A program made the position numbers and the translations under genes. From Acrasis kona (Eukaryota > Heterolobosea > Eutetramitea > Acrasida > Acrasidae), in NCBI GenBank assembly GCA_026419775.2, contig JAOPGA020000879.1:1-64000 (forward strand): 64,000 nucleotides of DNA. The letters are read 5' to 3'. Below the pieces are notes generated by a model that worked only from the letters and a program-made list of their open reading frames with translations, was not told the DNA's origin and ran no database searches. Shown here piece by piece: positions 20,755-30,416 of the stretch. Within the stretch, counting starts at the first letter, position 1. Each line of letters begins with the position of its first letter.

Positions 20755-22207
20755 ATGAGCAATACCAACGATCATGCATTAGACATTGGAGGTGAACATG
20801 GTATTAAATTACCAGGCATAACCAATGAGTCAAAGGATGCCGTAAAGAAACTACTTAAGACCGACTTTGAAGAGAACCATATTTTCTTCAACAACCGCAG
20901 ATTTCATAAGTAAGATCGAAAATGAACAATTCTAATTCAACATTTATAGTCACATAACCCATCACCTTCTTGCATGTTACTCTATTGGAGCACAAGAGGA
21001 GAGGTTAAAAAAAATTTACTTTGGGGAGAGATTAATGCAAAGACCAAAAGTAGATCATAAATACGACATAACAGAGTCAAACTGGACAAAGTTTTTAAAT
21101 GATGAATTGTAAGCATTACATGATTAATCATAACACTAACAAACAATCAGCGCTTACACAGATTACGCAAATTTCTTCCTTGAACAAATCTCAAAGAATG
21201 GTTTGAAACAAACCTTTGAAAAATACGCATTCAGCGAACCGTTATTCAACAGACTAACTTCTGGAATATTCCACCCCCTCATTCACGTGGGGTACGGGTT
21301 AGAATTTGAAAATGAGTTGATGATGGCGGAGGGACTCGCCATGACAGCTGTTCACATCGACCACGTTCCAGAAGAACATTCCTTCTTTACACAATCATCA
21401 CCCGAAAGCAGCACGTCACTAATTGAAATTTTCTCACAAATTAAAACCGATAAACGATTCGATCTCATCAAGTATCACACAGAAGACAAATTCGATACAT
21501 TGATTGAAAATCGTTCCCATGTCATTCGCGAATACGTAGACAAGTGGTACGTTGCGTCGGAAAATCTCAATGTAAAAATCAAGGAGCTATATGACCTTAT
21601 TGCAGTAATGTATGGCTCCACAGCCATAAGACCAGACAAGAGAGGCGAAATCAGATTGAGTTTCGTCTTGATGCATTGTCTCACCAGCATGTACTTTGTG
21701 GAGATTTTCACTCACTACACTCCCGAATCACACATTGTTCCGTTCTTACGTAATTACTTATTTGCAGTAATCGGTCATTACGTAGCCGAGGGAAGACCTC
21801 AAGTACACAAAACAACTCTTTGGGAGTATAAATCAAACAACTCCGAAAACACATTGTATGAATGGGATGACATTATCCAAAAAACAATCAATGTGGAGGA
21901 CGAACACGCTTGTAAAGTGATTCGTTCTTTGTACAATGCACACGTTGTGTGTGGACACAGTGCTTTGTATTTGAATGCTGCTCAAATGACTTTGGATCAC
22001 ATTCAATCCGTAATGGATTGGTCAGGTGATAGTATCGGGTTCGATGAAGCGTGGAATCCGATGAGTTACGGAGAGAGCATGAAGAGGACCTTTATTGGTG
22101 CAATTGATAAATTAACTGGTGTACCGGTGGTCACAATGACAGCAGTTACCAATAAAACAATTGATAAGATGAAGGAGTGGAAGAACTACATTACACAAGC
22201 TGAATAA
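20755..22207 (+). CDS. Questin oxidase-like protein (DUF4243 family)
   Basis: There are three exons: 20755-20909, 20950-21108 and 21151-22207. Introns are 40 and 42 nt, and splicing restores one frame. The spliced N-terminal region reads FHNHITHHLLACYSIGAQ, then QRPKVDHKY, ESNWTKFLNDEFAYTDY and ANFFLEQISKNG. The long exon continues with FHPLIHVGYGLEFENELMM and AEGLAMTAVHID. This His-rich pattern (HHLLA, HPLIHxGYGLEF, late HACKVIRSLYNAH and CGHSALYLNAAQM) is characteristic of the questin oxidase/DUF4243 family, whose fungal member GedK opens the anthraquinone ring of questin in geodin synthesis. The protist substrate is unknown. Start chosen as the first ATG in frame. It converges with the GDPD gene, with stops 18 nt apart. 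Confidence 0.8.
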
Positions 22208-22225
22208 AATTGTAAATAATTGTTT

Positions 22226-23188
22226 TCATTTGTCTCTTGTATAGTCCGTTGTAACCAGAGCTTTATGAATCATGAGTTGTTTTTTGTGGTGAGCATTGTT
22301 CACCACATATGTATTTACTTGGTAGCCCCTAGATTGGATCCATTTGACCATTTGTAAATCCTTTTGCAAGTCTTTACTTGTTTCGAAGCTTATCATTCCT
22401 ACTCCGAGGAACGAAGGTAGTATTCTCATGGCACACAAGTAGAACAATGCGTCTAGAATGTGAATGGTGAGTGGAAGGAACATCCTGAATACTAATGGCC
22501 ATTTGAACAAATCTTTGAACAATCCTTCGCTGTACCAGATTCTTAGAACATCTTTTTTTGTAATTATCGACGTTACAATTTTAGGATTATTTTTTTTTAC
22601 TTTATAAAGAGATATGGCACTGAAGGAAGCTACAACAGCACAATCATAAAGGTGAGGATGGTCGATAAAGAACTGGGCAATTTGTTCTACTATCTTTGGC
22701 TCCCCATGCTCTGAAAAATCTTTAATTTCAATGAATAAAATCTTCTTGCTTCTGTTGCTTGATGTATAGGTATGTATGGATTTGATAAACTCTGGCAGTG
22801 TTGGTGGGTAGCTGTCGCCGTTCTTGATTTTGAATGCGAATTTCTTGATGTCTGATGATCTTAGGTTGGAAATGCATGATTTTTCGTTGAAACCATCTGG
22901 AATGATGCATCTATTGGACATTGTTGTTGGATCATGAAAAATAAAAATCTCATTATCTTTTGATTCCATAATGTCGAATTCTAGTCCATCTAACCCTTGT
23001 TGCAGACCATACATCGCTGAAGATATAGAATTATCTGGTAGATTTGATTCATCTGAGTGCACGCACCTGTGACCAATCAGCTTACCTTTCATAAAAGAAG
23101 AATCCGTCGAGTTTGGTAGTTTGTAGTTGTGGTATATAAAATAAATTGCTAGTATTATGCCTAATGGGAGTGATAGTAGCAGTATCAT
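22226..23188 (-). CDS. Glycerophosphodiester phosphodiesterase family protein, membrane-anchored
   Basis: This is a single exon of 320 codons. Residues 3-19 are a hydrophobic anchor (ILLLSLPLGIILAIYFIY). The GDPD TIM-barrel follows: catalytic His in KLIGHRCVHSDE, metal-binding Glu/Asp in GLDGLEFDIME, second catalytic His in IFIFHDPTTM, and a late acidic Glu in ILFIEIKDFS. The usual P-E-N-T after the first His is P-D-N-S here, a conservative change. A second hydrophobic region (residues 235-265) precedes the barrel end. Layout and length resemble eukaryotic GDE1/GDPD1-type enzymes, which release glycerol phosphate or lyso-lipid head groups at ER/plasma membrane. The exact substrate is not readable from sequence. 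Confidence 0.85.
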   Translation of the reverse strand: MILLLSLPLGIILAIYFIYHNYKLPNSTDSSFMKGKLIGHRCVHSDESNLPDNSISSAMYGLQQGLDGLEFDIMESKDNEIFIFHDPTTMSNRCIIPDGFNEKSCISNLRSSDIKKFAFKIKNGDSYPPTLPEFIKSIHTYTSSNRSKKILFIEIKDFSEHGEPKIVEQIAQFFIDHPHLYDCAVVASFSAISLYKVKKNNPKIVTSIITKKDVLRIWYSEGLFKDLFKWPLVFRMFLPLTIHILDALFYLCAMRILPSFLGVGMISFETSKDLQKDLQMVKWIQSRGYQVNTYVVNNAHHKKQLMIHKALVTTDYTRDK

Positions 23189-23417
23189 GTTTTATGTTTA
23201 ATTCATCCATTTTATACGTGATTAAATTTAGAATTGTTGTAACGGGGGGATACAAGACATCATACATGACTAATAACACACTGCGTCCTATCAGGGATAA
23301 GAACCTGTACAGAGGCTACCAGTGTGATGTATCACGCTTATCTCCAAGGAACGCACTCTTGACACCATTTTTCCTCCCAAGTAACTCCATTGTAATAGTT
23401 CGTAGTATAAACAATTG

Positions 23418-24387
23418 ATGGGATGGAAGGAGAAGCATTTCGAAATTGACAACAAAGAGATGAGTCAAGAAAATGAGGAGTCTTCAGGAAATAGATCTTT
23501 GATTTCAGCTTTTTGGAGCAAATCAATAATAATGTCGAACAAACTCTCACTAACTGGTTACTCAAGATCAGCAGACCGTACCGGCTTTATGATAAAAGAA
23601 CTCAATTTATTCTTAGATGCAGGCATTGGTTGCTATAGAGTGCCGCAAAATTGCTTCATAACTCATTCCCACGTGGTAATACTTTCTATATATCATTAGC
23701 TCACCTCTTTAGGATCACTGCTTCAATTTACCAATGTTAATGATGGGTTCAAATAATATGAACATATACGCTCCACTTGAAAGCATTCCTTTTATAGATA
23801 GACATATTGAAACAACATTCTGTCTGAACCAAGGTCACAACACATTTGATAAAACATGGTACAACATTCAAGGTGTAGCTGGATCAGAACAAGTTAATTT
23901 CGAGTCTGGAGGTAGAAAATTAACTGCAAAAGCATTACAAATGGACCATACCGTTCCCACACTCGGATTTGCTTTTTCTGAAATTCGCACAAGACTAAGA
24001 AGCGACCTTGTAGGTAAAAACGGAAGGGAAATCGCACTGTTGAGGAAGAATGGGGAGGATGTAAATGAGACTTATGAATCACCATTATTCGTCTACATGG
24101 GCGATACGAGCATTAAAGGCATTCATGATAATATAACTCAACTCGAAAAACACACGACCATTATTGTGGAATGTACTTTTCTAAGCGAAGACCATCGAGG
24201 GACAGGCCAAGATGCAAAAAAACACATTGCATGGCAGGAATTGGAACCCATCATTGAATCAATGGGACATCACATCACTTGGGTTTTAATACATTTCAGC
24301 ATGAGGTACTATAGTAAAGAAGTGCGGTGCTTCTTTGATGAATGTCAGAAGAATAATAAGATGCAGAATGTTATACCATGGATATAA
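23418..24387 (+). CDS. Metallo-beta-lactamase-fold hydrolase, tRNase Z (short form)-like
   Basis: There are two exons, 23418-23675 and 23713-24387, with a 37-nt intron that splits the metal-binding motif. Splicing yields THSHVDHCFNLP, the HxHxDH signature. Other family features: LNLFLDAG before it, ALQMDHTVPTLGFAFSE (His of motif III), YMGDTSIKG (Asp motif IV), IIVECTFLS and a terminal WVLIHFSMRYYSKE, like the HFS-R-Y end of plant-type short tRNase Z. The enzyme would remove tRNA 3' trailers or act as a related hydrolase. Start: the first ATG (23418) gives a polar 35-residue leader, and an ATG at 23532 is an alternative. It converges with the methyltransferase gene (9 nt between stops). About 310 aa. 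Confidence 0.75.
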
Positions 24388-24396
24388 TAAACATAT

Positions 24397-25554
24397 TTAT
24401 TCTACTTTTGGTCTTGCCTCAATTGCGTTAATGTTGCGGACTTCGAGTGGAATTGTATTGGTCAACTCAAAACCTCCTTTCTCGAGAATGCTTTGGAACT
24501 CAGTGGGTGTCCTCTCTCTGGCTCCGTCGTCACAAAATACCATCATCAAGAGATCGCTGAATTTGACGTGATGTTGCTCGTTATCCTCTGGGACACCCAT
24601 TTCGATGATGACAATCTTCTTTGATCTTAGTTCCTCCTTGTTGGCGCTCTGCTTCTCCATAGACCTACGAATGGACTTGAAAATTTTGATACAGTCTTCA
24701 TCACCCCAATCGTGACAAACACTCTTCAAGCAGTAAGTATCAGCCTTAACATCAATGTCTCCAAAGAAATCACCAGACGCAAATTGAAGCTTTTCGTGTG
24801 AATTGTTCTGTTTGGCTCTATCCACAACTTCTGCAAGATCAAAGACGGTGACTTTTTCAAGTTGAGCCAATGATTCATTTTTGCACAAGGATAATGCTAA
24901 AGTACCGTTTCCACCACCAACGTCTATAATGTTCTTTGAGTCATTGAATAGAGAAGAGGCCTTAGTATTTAGAGATTCTGTTACAGTTGAAGTCATCATT
25001 TGCATGGCTCTGTCAAAGTGATAAGCTTCGTCCTTGTGGTTGTGTAAGTATTCAATCCAGTTCACACCGTGTGCTTCATTGAAAGCTGATTTTCCTGTTT
25101 TTAGAGAGTATTCAAATTTGTTAAAAGCCCTATTTGATGAGAAGAAGTGAGAGTAATAAATGCTTACATGTACTCTGATTGTGCTCCTCTCATCAACACG
25201 TAATCTCTCATACGTGAAGGATGGTCGGTGTCAAGTAACCTTGATACTTCTGTTTGCTCAAAGACCTTATTTCCCACTTCCTTAAATATTCCAATGCTGG
25301 CAAGTGCACGAAGTGTTCTATACATTGCATTCGAATTGCATTTGGTCAATGTAGCAATCTCATCAGAGGTCAAGGTCTCCTTTCCTCTAAAAAGATCTGA
25401 TATCTGCAGGTTTGCAGCTGCCAATATGATTTTTAAAATCCTTTTTTGTGAGGAGCAAAGTATGGTTAAAAACATACCAATTTCCATACGTTAAATCAAG
25501 AATGCGTTTAACATCCTTGTATTCATAGGCTTGGTTTGTTGGAGCTTCACTCAT
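24397..25554 (-). CDS. Plant/COMT-type SAM-dependent O-methyltransferase
   Basis: There are three exons on the minus strand, 25554-25478, 25440-25168 and 25129-24397. Introns are 37 and 38 nt, and the splices keep frame (TYGNWILKIILAAANL; QSEYMAFNKFEYSL). The protein is 360 aa, the family's usual length. Residues 1-110 form the winged-helix dimerisation domain with TLTSDEIATLTKCNSNAMYR. The Rossmann domain has the SAM loop IIDVGGGNGTLAL, the acidic VTVFDLAEVVD and FASGDFFGDI. The catalytic-base His lies in LKSVCHDWGDEDC. It would methylate a phenolic hydroxyl on a small molecule. It is near a questin-oxidase-like gene, a pairing also seen in fungal anthraquinone pathways, but no polyketide synthase is in this window. 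Confidence 0.88.
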
Positions 25555-25926
25555 TCTAAAAAGTTGTATAGATAAGTTTTTTCTTGATTGACATTTGACA
25601 AGTACTAGGATTGGAAAAGTATTGCGGTCAACACAACTTAAAAGAAAATTGACTTTTTTTTAAATGATGTAAAAAATATGAACAGTTAATTTTAATGCGT
25701 CATTGTTATTAGTATTGTTGGTTAGATCGGTCGAGGAAGGTGGTGATTAAGATAACGGAGAAAACAAATGAAAACTACTAAAGGCTCTACTGATGATTTA
25801 TTAACTCTTTCCTCTGTGTGCACCTCTCTTCATCTGACCAAATAGTATTTAGACATGAAGTGCCGGTGTGATTGCAGCGCCTCAACACATTCAACAGCTT
25901 TTATTGGCTAGTGGGATAAATTGCCA
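25555..25926. other. Intergenic, nothing recognised
   Basis: This AT-rich stretch holds the presumed promoter of the methyltransferase and the 3' flank of MKS1. No further gene is apparent. Confidence 0.6.
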
Positions 25927-28647
25927 TTAATAATCAATATCCTCTCCATCTACTTGCTGATTTCTTCTTCTTCTACCTCTTCTGCCCTGTCTACCATGAG
26001 TCTCCACCCTTTCTTCCTGCTGTTCTTCAACTTCCATCTCGGGAATAGGTGATAGCAATTCACCAATAACTTGACTATGTTCTTCTTGTTCTGGTATCTC
26101 ATGAGGAAGATCAATGTCATCATCGACCATCTCCTCGTCTTGATAACCTTGTTGTTGCTGTAGTACATCCTCCTCATCCACCAAACCATCTTGTTCTATA
26201 TCGGCCTTTAATGCATTTAAAGCCTCCAATTCCTCTTCCAACCTTCTAGCCTCTTCTTCTAGCTCTTCTTGTCTCCTCCTCTCCTCTTCTGCTTTGATCA
26301 TGGCGTTCTTTTTAATGGCATCTTCAACTCTATTAATGTCCAATAGACTAGGTTTGATTCGACCGAATTGCCATAGGTTTTGATTTGTTTTTTTGCGCTG
26401 TACTATTGTTTGTACATCTAATACCAAAGTTCCACTTGGCTCCGATAAGAAACCAAATTTGTTGAGTATTTTATCCTTATGACCTGTTGGTACATCAACA
26501 TAGGTGACGTCTTCAAGTTCAGGTCCACCACCTAGATAGAAATCTCTTAGATTTTGTCTTATGCTGCCTTTTGGCTTCCACGTAGGAACGCGTACTCCTT
26601 GACAGTAATAAGGATCTGTAGGTAGCGTGTATCGCCCATAGCCAATGACTCTTCGTCTACCCCAGCCATCAACCGAAATAACCTCAAATAAGAGTTTTGG
26701 TTTGTGATGGTGTAGGTGGTTATGGTTGGTTTGGACATGAGAAGAAAAATGAAACTCAAAAGGAAAATCATAATTTACTTTGGATCTAATTTGATAATTT
26801 AAAGTTACAAGTGGAAAAGAAGCTTGGGTGGAGCTGGTAATTTTGGTTTGACTTGCATCTTGAAGTTTAAACTGTGAAATAAAATCCGAGTCAACTTCAT
26901 GTTGATGATCGGGCATTTTTAATGTAAATTTTACAAAAATAGCATCATTACAATCAAAATCCAAACCGTAAGAGATCTTGCCGAACACATGAATCCTGCA
27001 ATGATTTTCGTTCGAAAGCATCACAAAATCACTTCCAATCAAATTGTTTCTCATGCTGACGGCACGATCATTAATCGTGTTCATCAATTGTCTGCGAAGT
27101 AACATTTTTTCTTCATTGATTGGATTGTCGTTATGTAAATGTATTGTATATTCGTACACATTTCCATCTTCCGTTCTAAACATGAAACTTTTTTCTTTTG
27201 TTTGTAACAAACTCTCATTGAATCGGATTTGTTCTTCTTTCTGGTTGTTGTTTTGTTCTTGTTGGTTAGCAGATGGGTCCGTTAGTAGGGATAGACCTGG
27301 TTTCATTACAAAGGAACCATCAGGCATTGCTCTAATGATACATAAAACGTATTCTTCTCCCTCCCATCTATCCACGCCGGTATTTAAATTCTTTTCATTT
27401 TCGAAAATTCTTCCAAAGTTTGCCATAATGTACATTGATGTGGGTGTTGATTTTGTTCTGGATGTGTCCTCTGGATATGACCTAGGGAATTCCGAGTTGC
27501 TATTGCAATTGATTGGCTTTTGTGTTGTGTTTGTGAAAAAGTCGTCATTGTTGGTAACGGTTGATAATCGATGAACTAGTAAATCCTTGATTAGATTCGA
27601 TCCCCATCGATATTGAATCAGGGGCGTTTCTGGGTTAGATTGCGTCTCGCTAATCTCTTCGCTAATAATCTCTTTTTCTTCGGATTCAATCTCTTCTTCG
27701 TCATCTGCATTTTCTTCTCTACGAGACCTCTTCTTCTTTTTTCTTTTCGGTTTTGTTTGTTGTTCCTGCTGGAGTGCTGGCTCTGATCTCAGCGTGGACC
27801 GGTCTGATTCTTTTTGAACATAGGGTGACAGCTTTTCCGATGAAGGGTTATTAACTATGTCAGCAAGTAGGTCGTCGATGTCCTCTCTATACATGCGCTC
27901 CAACGGAGTGCGAGTATGGTCTTGATTCTTTTTGACTTGGTTTACAATCTCTCTTGGAGAGAATATTTTTTGTTGCCACCTAACCACTGTTTCGAACTCG
28001 GCATAATCGTCGTCTTGAGATTTTGATTGCTCAGTTCCATCCTGTGAAGCTACTTTACGCTTTGGTCGGGACTTTCCAGTAAGGACATTCACCTTTCTTA
28101 TCACTATTCTCAGCTTCATGTTTTCGATAGCATCATGACTGAAATACTGCATATTGCTATCAGCTGACCTGCTGATAAGAAAATCTTGAAATGCACCCAT
28201 GTGTTGAGAATCAGGGATTTCTGGGAACATGGTGAAGAATCGAATTTGAAGCGACCATAAAATGTTATAACTTGGAATCTTTGATCTGATACGCGCCACT
28301 GATTGTATCGTGTATCGATATAAGGAAGTGATTCCATTGCTGCATCCATTTGTAATCGCGGTTGATGCCGATGTTAGAACTCTAGAACATCCTCTTCCGC
28401 AGTTGTTGAGCGACGATATCATGCTACCCACGTTAAAGTTAAGTGATGGAAGACTTGGTAAAACGATTTGAGGGCATCTAATTCGAGGTAGCCGAAAGTT
28501 GTTTATTGCATTATCAATAATACCGAATAAAGATCTGTTCGTCTCATATGCTACAACTGCATTATCTCCATGTATAGTTGCCTCGCCCCTTTGTGATTGC
28601 CTTGTTGGTGGTCTTTGTATATACTGGGCGTCGTTATCATCGCTCAT
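25927..28647 (-). CDS. MKS1: MKS1-like B9-domain protein (ciliary transition zone)
   Basis: This is a single exon. Start chosen at the ATG at 28645-28647 (MSDDNDAQYIQRPP); the frame upstream lacks an ATG. 906 aa. Residues about 552-749 are a B9 (C2-like) domain with signature stretches HVFGKISYGLDFDCNDAIF, LLFEVISVDGWGRRRVIGYG, TWKPKGSIRQNLRDFYLGG and GPELEDVTYVDVP. These match MKS1 rather than B9D1 or B9D2. The N-terminal half carries acidic and Lys/Arg-rich disordered stretches. After the B9 domain come a Glu/Arg-rich coiled coil (residues 780-840) and a low-complexity tail ending GRRGRRRRNQ, making it longer than vertebrate MKS1 (about 560 aa, family knowledge). In other eukaryotes it works with B9D1/B9D2 at the ciliary transition zone. 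It implies a lineage that builds, or recently built, cilia. Confidence 0.85.
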   Translation of the reverse strand: MSDDNDAQYIQRPPTRQSQRGEATIHGDNAVVAYETNRSLFGIIDNAINNFRLPRIRCPQIVLPSLPSLNFNVGSMISSLNNCGRGCSRVLTSASTAITNGCSNGITSLYRYTIQSVARIRSKIPSYNILWSLQIRFFTMFPEIPDSQHMGAFQDFLISRSADSNMQYFSHDAIENMKLRIVIRKVNVLTGKSRPKRKVASQDGTEQSKSQDDDYAEFETVVRWQQKIFSPREIVNQVKKNQDHTRTPLERMYREDIDDLLADIVNNPSSEKLSPYVQKESDRSTLRSEPALQQEQQTKPKRKKKKRSRREENADDEEEIESEEKEIISEEISETQSNPETPLIQYRWGSNLIKDLLVHRLSTVTNNDDFFTNTTQKPINCNSNSEFPRSYPEDTSRTKSTPTSMYIMANFGRIFENEKNLNTGVDRWEGEEYVLCIIRAMPDGSFVMKPGLSLLTDPSANQQEQNNNQKEEQIRFNESLLQTKEKSFMFRTEDGNVYEYTIHLHNDNPINEEKMLLRRQLMNTINDRAVSMRNNLIGSDFVMLSNENHCRIHVFGKISYGLDFDCNDAIFVKFTLKMPDHQHEVDSDFISQFKLQDASQTKITSSTQASFPLVTLNYQIRSKVNYDFPFEFHFSSHVQTNHNHLHHHKPKLLFEVISVDGWGRRRVIGYGRYTLPTDPYYCQGVRVPTWKPKGSIRQNLRDFYLGGGPELEDVTYVDVPTGHKDKILNKFGFLSEPSGTLVLDVQTIVQRKKTNQNLWQFGRIKPSLLDINRVEDAIKKNAMIKAEEERRRQEELEEEARRLEEELEALNALKADIEQDGLVDEEDVLQQQQGYQDEEMVDDDIDLPHEIPEQEEHSQVIGELLSPIPEMEVEEQQEERVETHGRQGRRGRRRRNQQVDGEDIDY

Positions 28648-28693
28648 CAAATATATTTTGTAATAAAAAAAGCGGGAGAAGAGAACACTCAAG

Positions 28694-29671
28694 TCAAGTC
28701 AAACAAATTTTATATTTTTCATCCATTGCAAAAGGCGTAAGCTTCTTTAATAAATGCTCATACAATAAATAATTTCCATACGCGTCTAATACTGCATATT
28801 TGATTTGGTCATGGGACAATTCTTTTATGGACCAGTCAGACCGTGCCAACTCTTTATCTTTATTAATAGTCAAACCCATGTGGTAACAAATTAAGTTCTT
28901 TATACCAGCTTTAGTTTTTGTTTGGTCAAGATCAACAAAAGAATTCAAACGGAGAGGAGTCCCTCCGTACTTCTGTACATGTGCTTGTATAATTTTCTTG
29001 TCATTAGTGTAATCACAAAATATTTTCTTAATGTTTTGGTCTTGAAACAAATGTACTATCTGGCCAGGAAGGCGCTTGGGTATTCCTTGTATGCGAAGCA
29101 GAAAGCAACTGTTTTTTGTACTTATTTGTATTAGATTGAGTTCGTGTCTCACGTACTCGCAGTCCACACCGATAAATGTTTCTTTATTTCTGTAAACCTG
29201 ATCTTGTATCCAATTATCTACCATGTCCTCGTCATCTGTTATATATACTTTATAATCGCTGAGTGTACGCAATTCACACAAGTGTGATTGTGGGATGAAC
29301 CTCGCGACAAGTTCGATTCCCTTTTTAATGGATCTATTGGTGACTTTGATTTCGTTACCCAGAAAAGAAAAGTGTCTGGGATAAATCTCCATCGGTGTGG
29401 ATTGACCTCTCAACTTGACGGCAAAATATTTTTCAAGTAGAGTACGAGATTTTAGAGGGTCTACTTCATGGCATATTTTAAAAACATCAATTATGCGTTG
29501 TGGGTTTTCAAGTACAATTGGCCGAAAGATGCGTGCAGGGATCAGACAAACATCTTCTCCTGTGTGAAAACTTTTTAATTTTTCAACAGCATCCCCAAGA
29601 CTGGCCAAAGTTGAGTAAGGCTTACATTCATGTACCCTTGAACACAAAAAGTTCGATAGTCGGACAACCAT
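28694..29671 (-). CDS. DEDDy 3'-5' exonuclease (RNase D/WRN-exonuclease fold)
   Basis: This is a single exon of 325 codons. The catalytic residues are visible: Asp/Glu in FIGVDCEYVRHELNLIQIS, Asp in IFCDYTNDKKII, and Tyr/Asp in DQIKYAVLDAYGNYLLYEH, preceded by the usual RSDWSIKELS. The N-terminal 140 residues precede the nuclease. They begin with a basic, Ser/Cys-rich stretch (MVVRLSNFLCSRVHECKP) that could target mitochondria, and contain a region of unknown fold. Similar layouts occur in EXD2-like proteins. It probably trims RNA or processes DNA ends, but the substrate cannot be told. Its stop lies 46 bp before the MKS1 start on the same strand, so the MKS1 promoter must be very short or overlap this gene. 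Confidence 0.82.
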   Translation of the reverse strand: MVVRLSNFLCSRVHECKPYSTLASLGDAVEKLKSFHTGEDVCLIPARIFRPIVLENPQRIIDVFKICHEVDPLKSRTLLEKYFAVKLRGQSTPMEIYPRHFSFLGNEIKVTNRSIKKGIELVARFIPQSHLCELRTLSDYKVYITDDEDMVDNWIQDQVYRNKETFIGVDCEYVRHELNLIQISTKNSCFLLRIQGIPKRLPGQIVHLFQDQNIKKIFCDYTNDKKIIQAHVQKYGGTPLRLNSFVDLDQTKTKAGIKNLICYHMGLTINKDKELARSDWSIKELSHDQIKYAVLDAYGNYLLYEHLLKKLTPFAMDEKYKICLT

Positions 29672-29973
29672 GATTATTGTAATTATGAGGCGGATTCCCC
29701 ATTCATGGGGAAATGGATAAAAGAGGATAGGGCGTAAGAAAGTTTATGTGGAAGTTTTGCTATTAGAAAATCAGATTAGTGGCATGTGTGCTAAACGGAC
29801 AATGTCAACAACAATAGCCATTTGAATTAAAATAATAACGTTGTACACCGTTTTAAACAGCTTCCGTCGTTGATATATGTATACATGATGTATATTGATA
29901 TAGTTTTCTCAAAATGACACCTTCTTGATTATTCTCTTGTGCGGTAATCTCCCGGCTGCTTCGTTCTTAGTAT
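29672..29973. other. Intergenic, nothing recognised
   Basis: This AT-rich stretch lies between the exonuclease start and the 3' end of the CaaX-protein gene. No gene or structured RNA is seen. Confidence 0.55.
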
Positions 29974-30174
29974 TTATAAAATGTCACATCTTCTTTTACG
30001 TTGGGGTTTCTTCCCCGTACCCGCCACAAGCTCATCTGTATCATAACTTGGCTGTTCTACCGCTATATTAGTTCTTGGTAAGTCTAAGGAAACTCTTCCC
30101 CTCCCTGCGTCTGCCTCTCCATAATTTGTTGTCCCACTTCGTGTTTGTATGTCTATTGATGCTCTCCCCGACAT
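29974..30174 (-). CDS. Small prenylated protein with polybasic CaaX tail
   Basis: A 66-codon frame runs from ATG to TAA. The body is polar and acidic/Ser/Thr-rich (SGRASIDIQTRSGTTN; RGRVSLDLPRT, an internal near-repeat of the first stretch). The end is KKPQRKRRCDIL: a Lys/Arg cluster followed by Cys-Asp-Ile-Leu, a CaaX box whose final Leu predicts geranylgeranylation. This is the tail type that anchors Ras/Rho GTPases and G-gamma subunits to membranes. No GTPase motif is present and the length fits G-gamma, but the G-gamma helix pattern is not evident. Coding status rests on the intact frame and the striking C-terminus. It is divergent from the six-exon gene at 30417. Confidence 0.6.
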   Translation of the reverse strand: MSGRASIDIQTRSGTTNYGEADAGRGRVSLDLPRTNIAVEQPSYDTDELVAGTGKKPQRKRRCDIL

Positions 30175-30416
30175 TTAGAAGCTTCTTCTGTCTGTTTTTT
30201 TCTCGAAAGTCAACCTAATGTTGTATATTTTTGGTTGGTTTTTGATTTTACAAAATTGGTTGTATGGTTCTAATTTTGACTCATCAAAAAACAACTGACT
30301 GAAATCTGTTCTACAAAAAAATTCACTTCAAGATTGATGCTTTTTGAACTTTATACGCGTTACCTATCCTTTTGTTTATCGGATTTATTTTTATAAGATT
30401 TTGTAACAAGTGTAAA

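Noticed and set aside
26559-27574. Hydrophobic plus-strand and minus-strand alternative ORFs inside MKS1
   Set aside because: They overlap a conserved B9-domain frame in other phases and show no motif.
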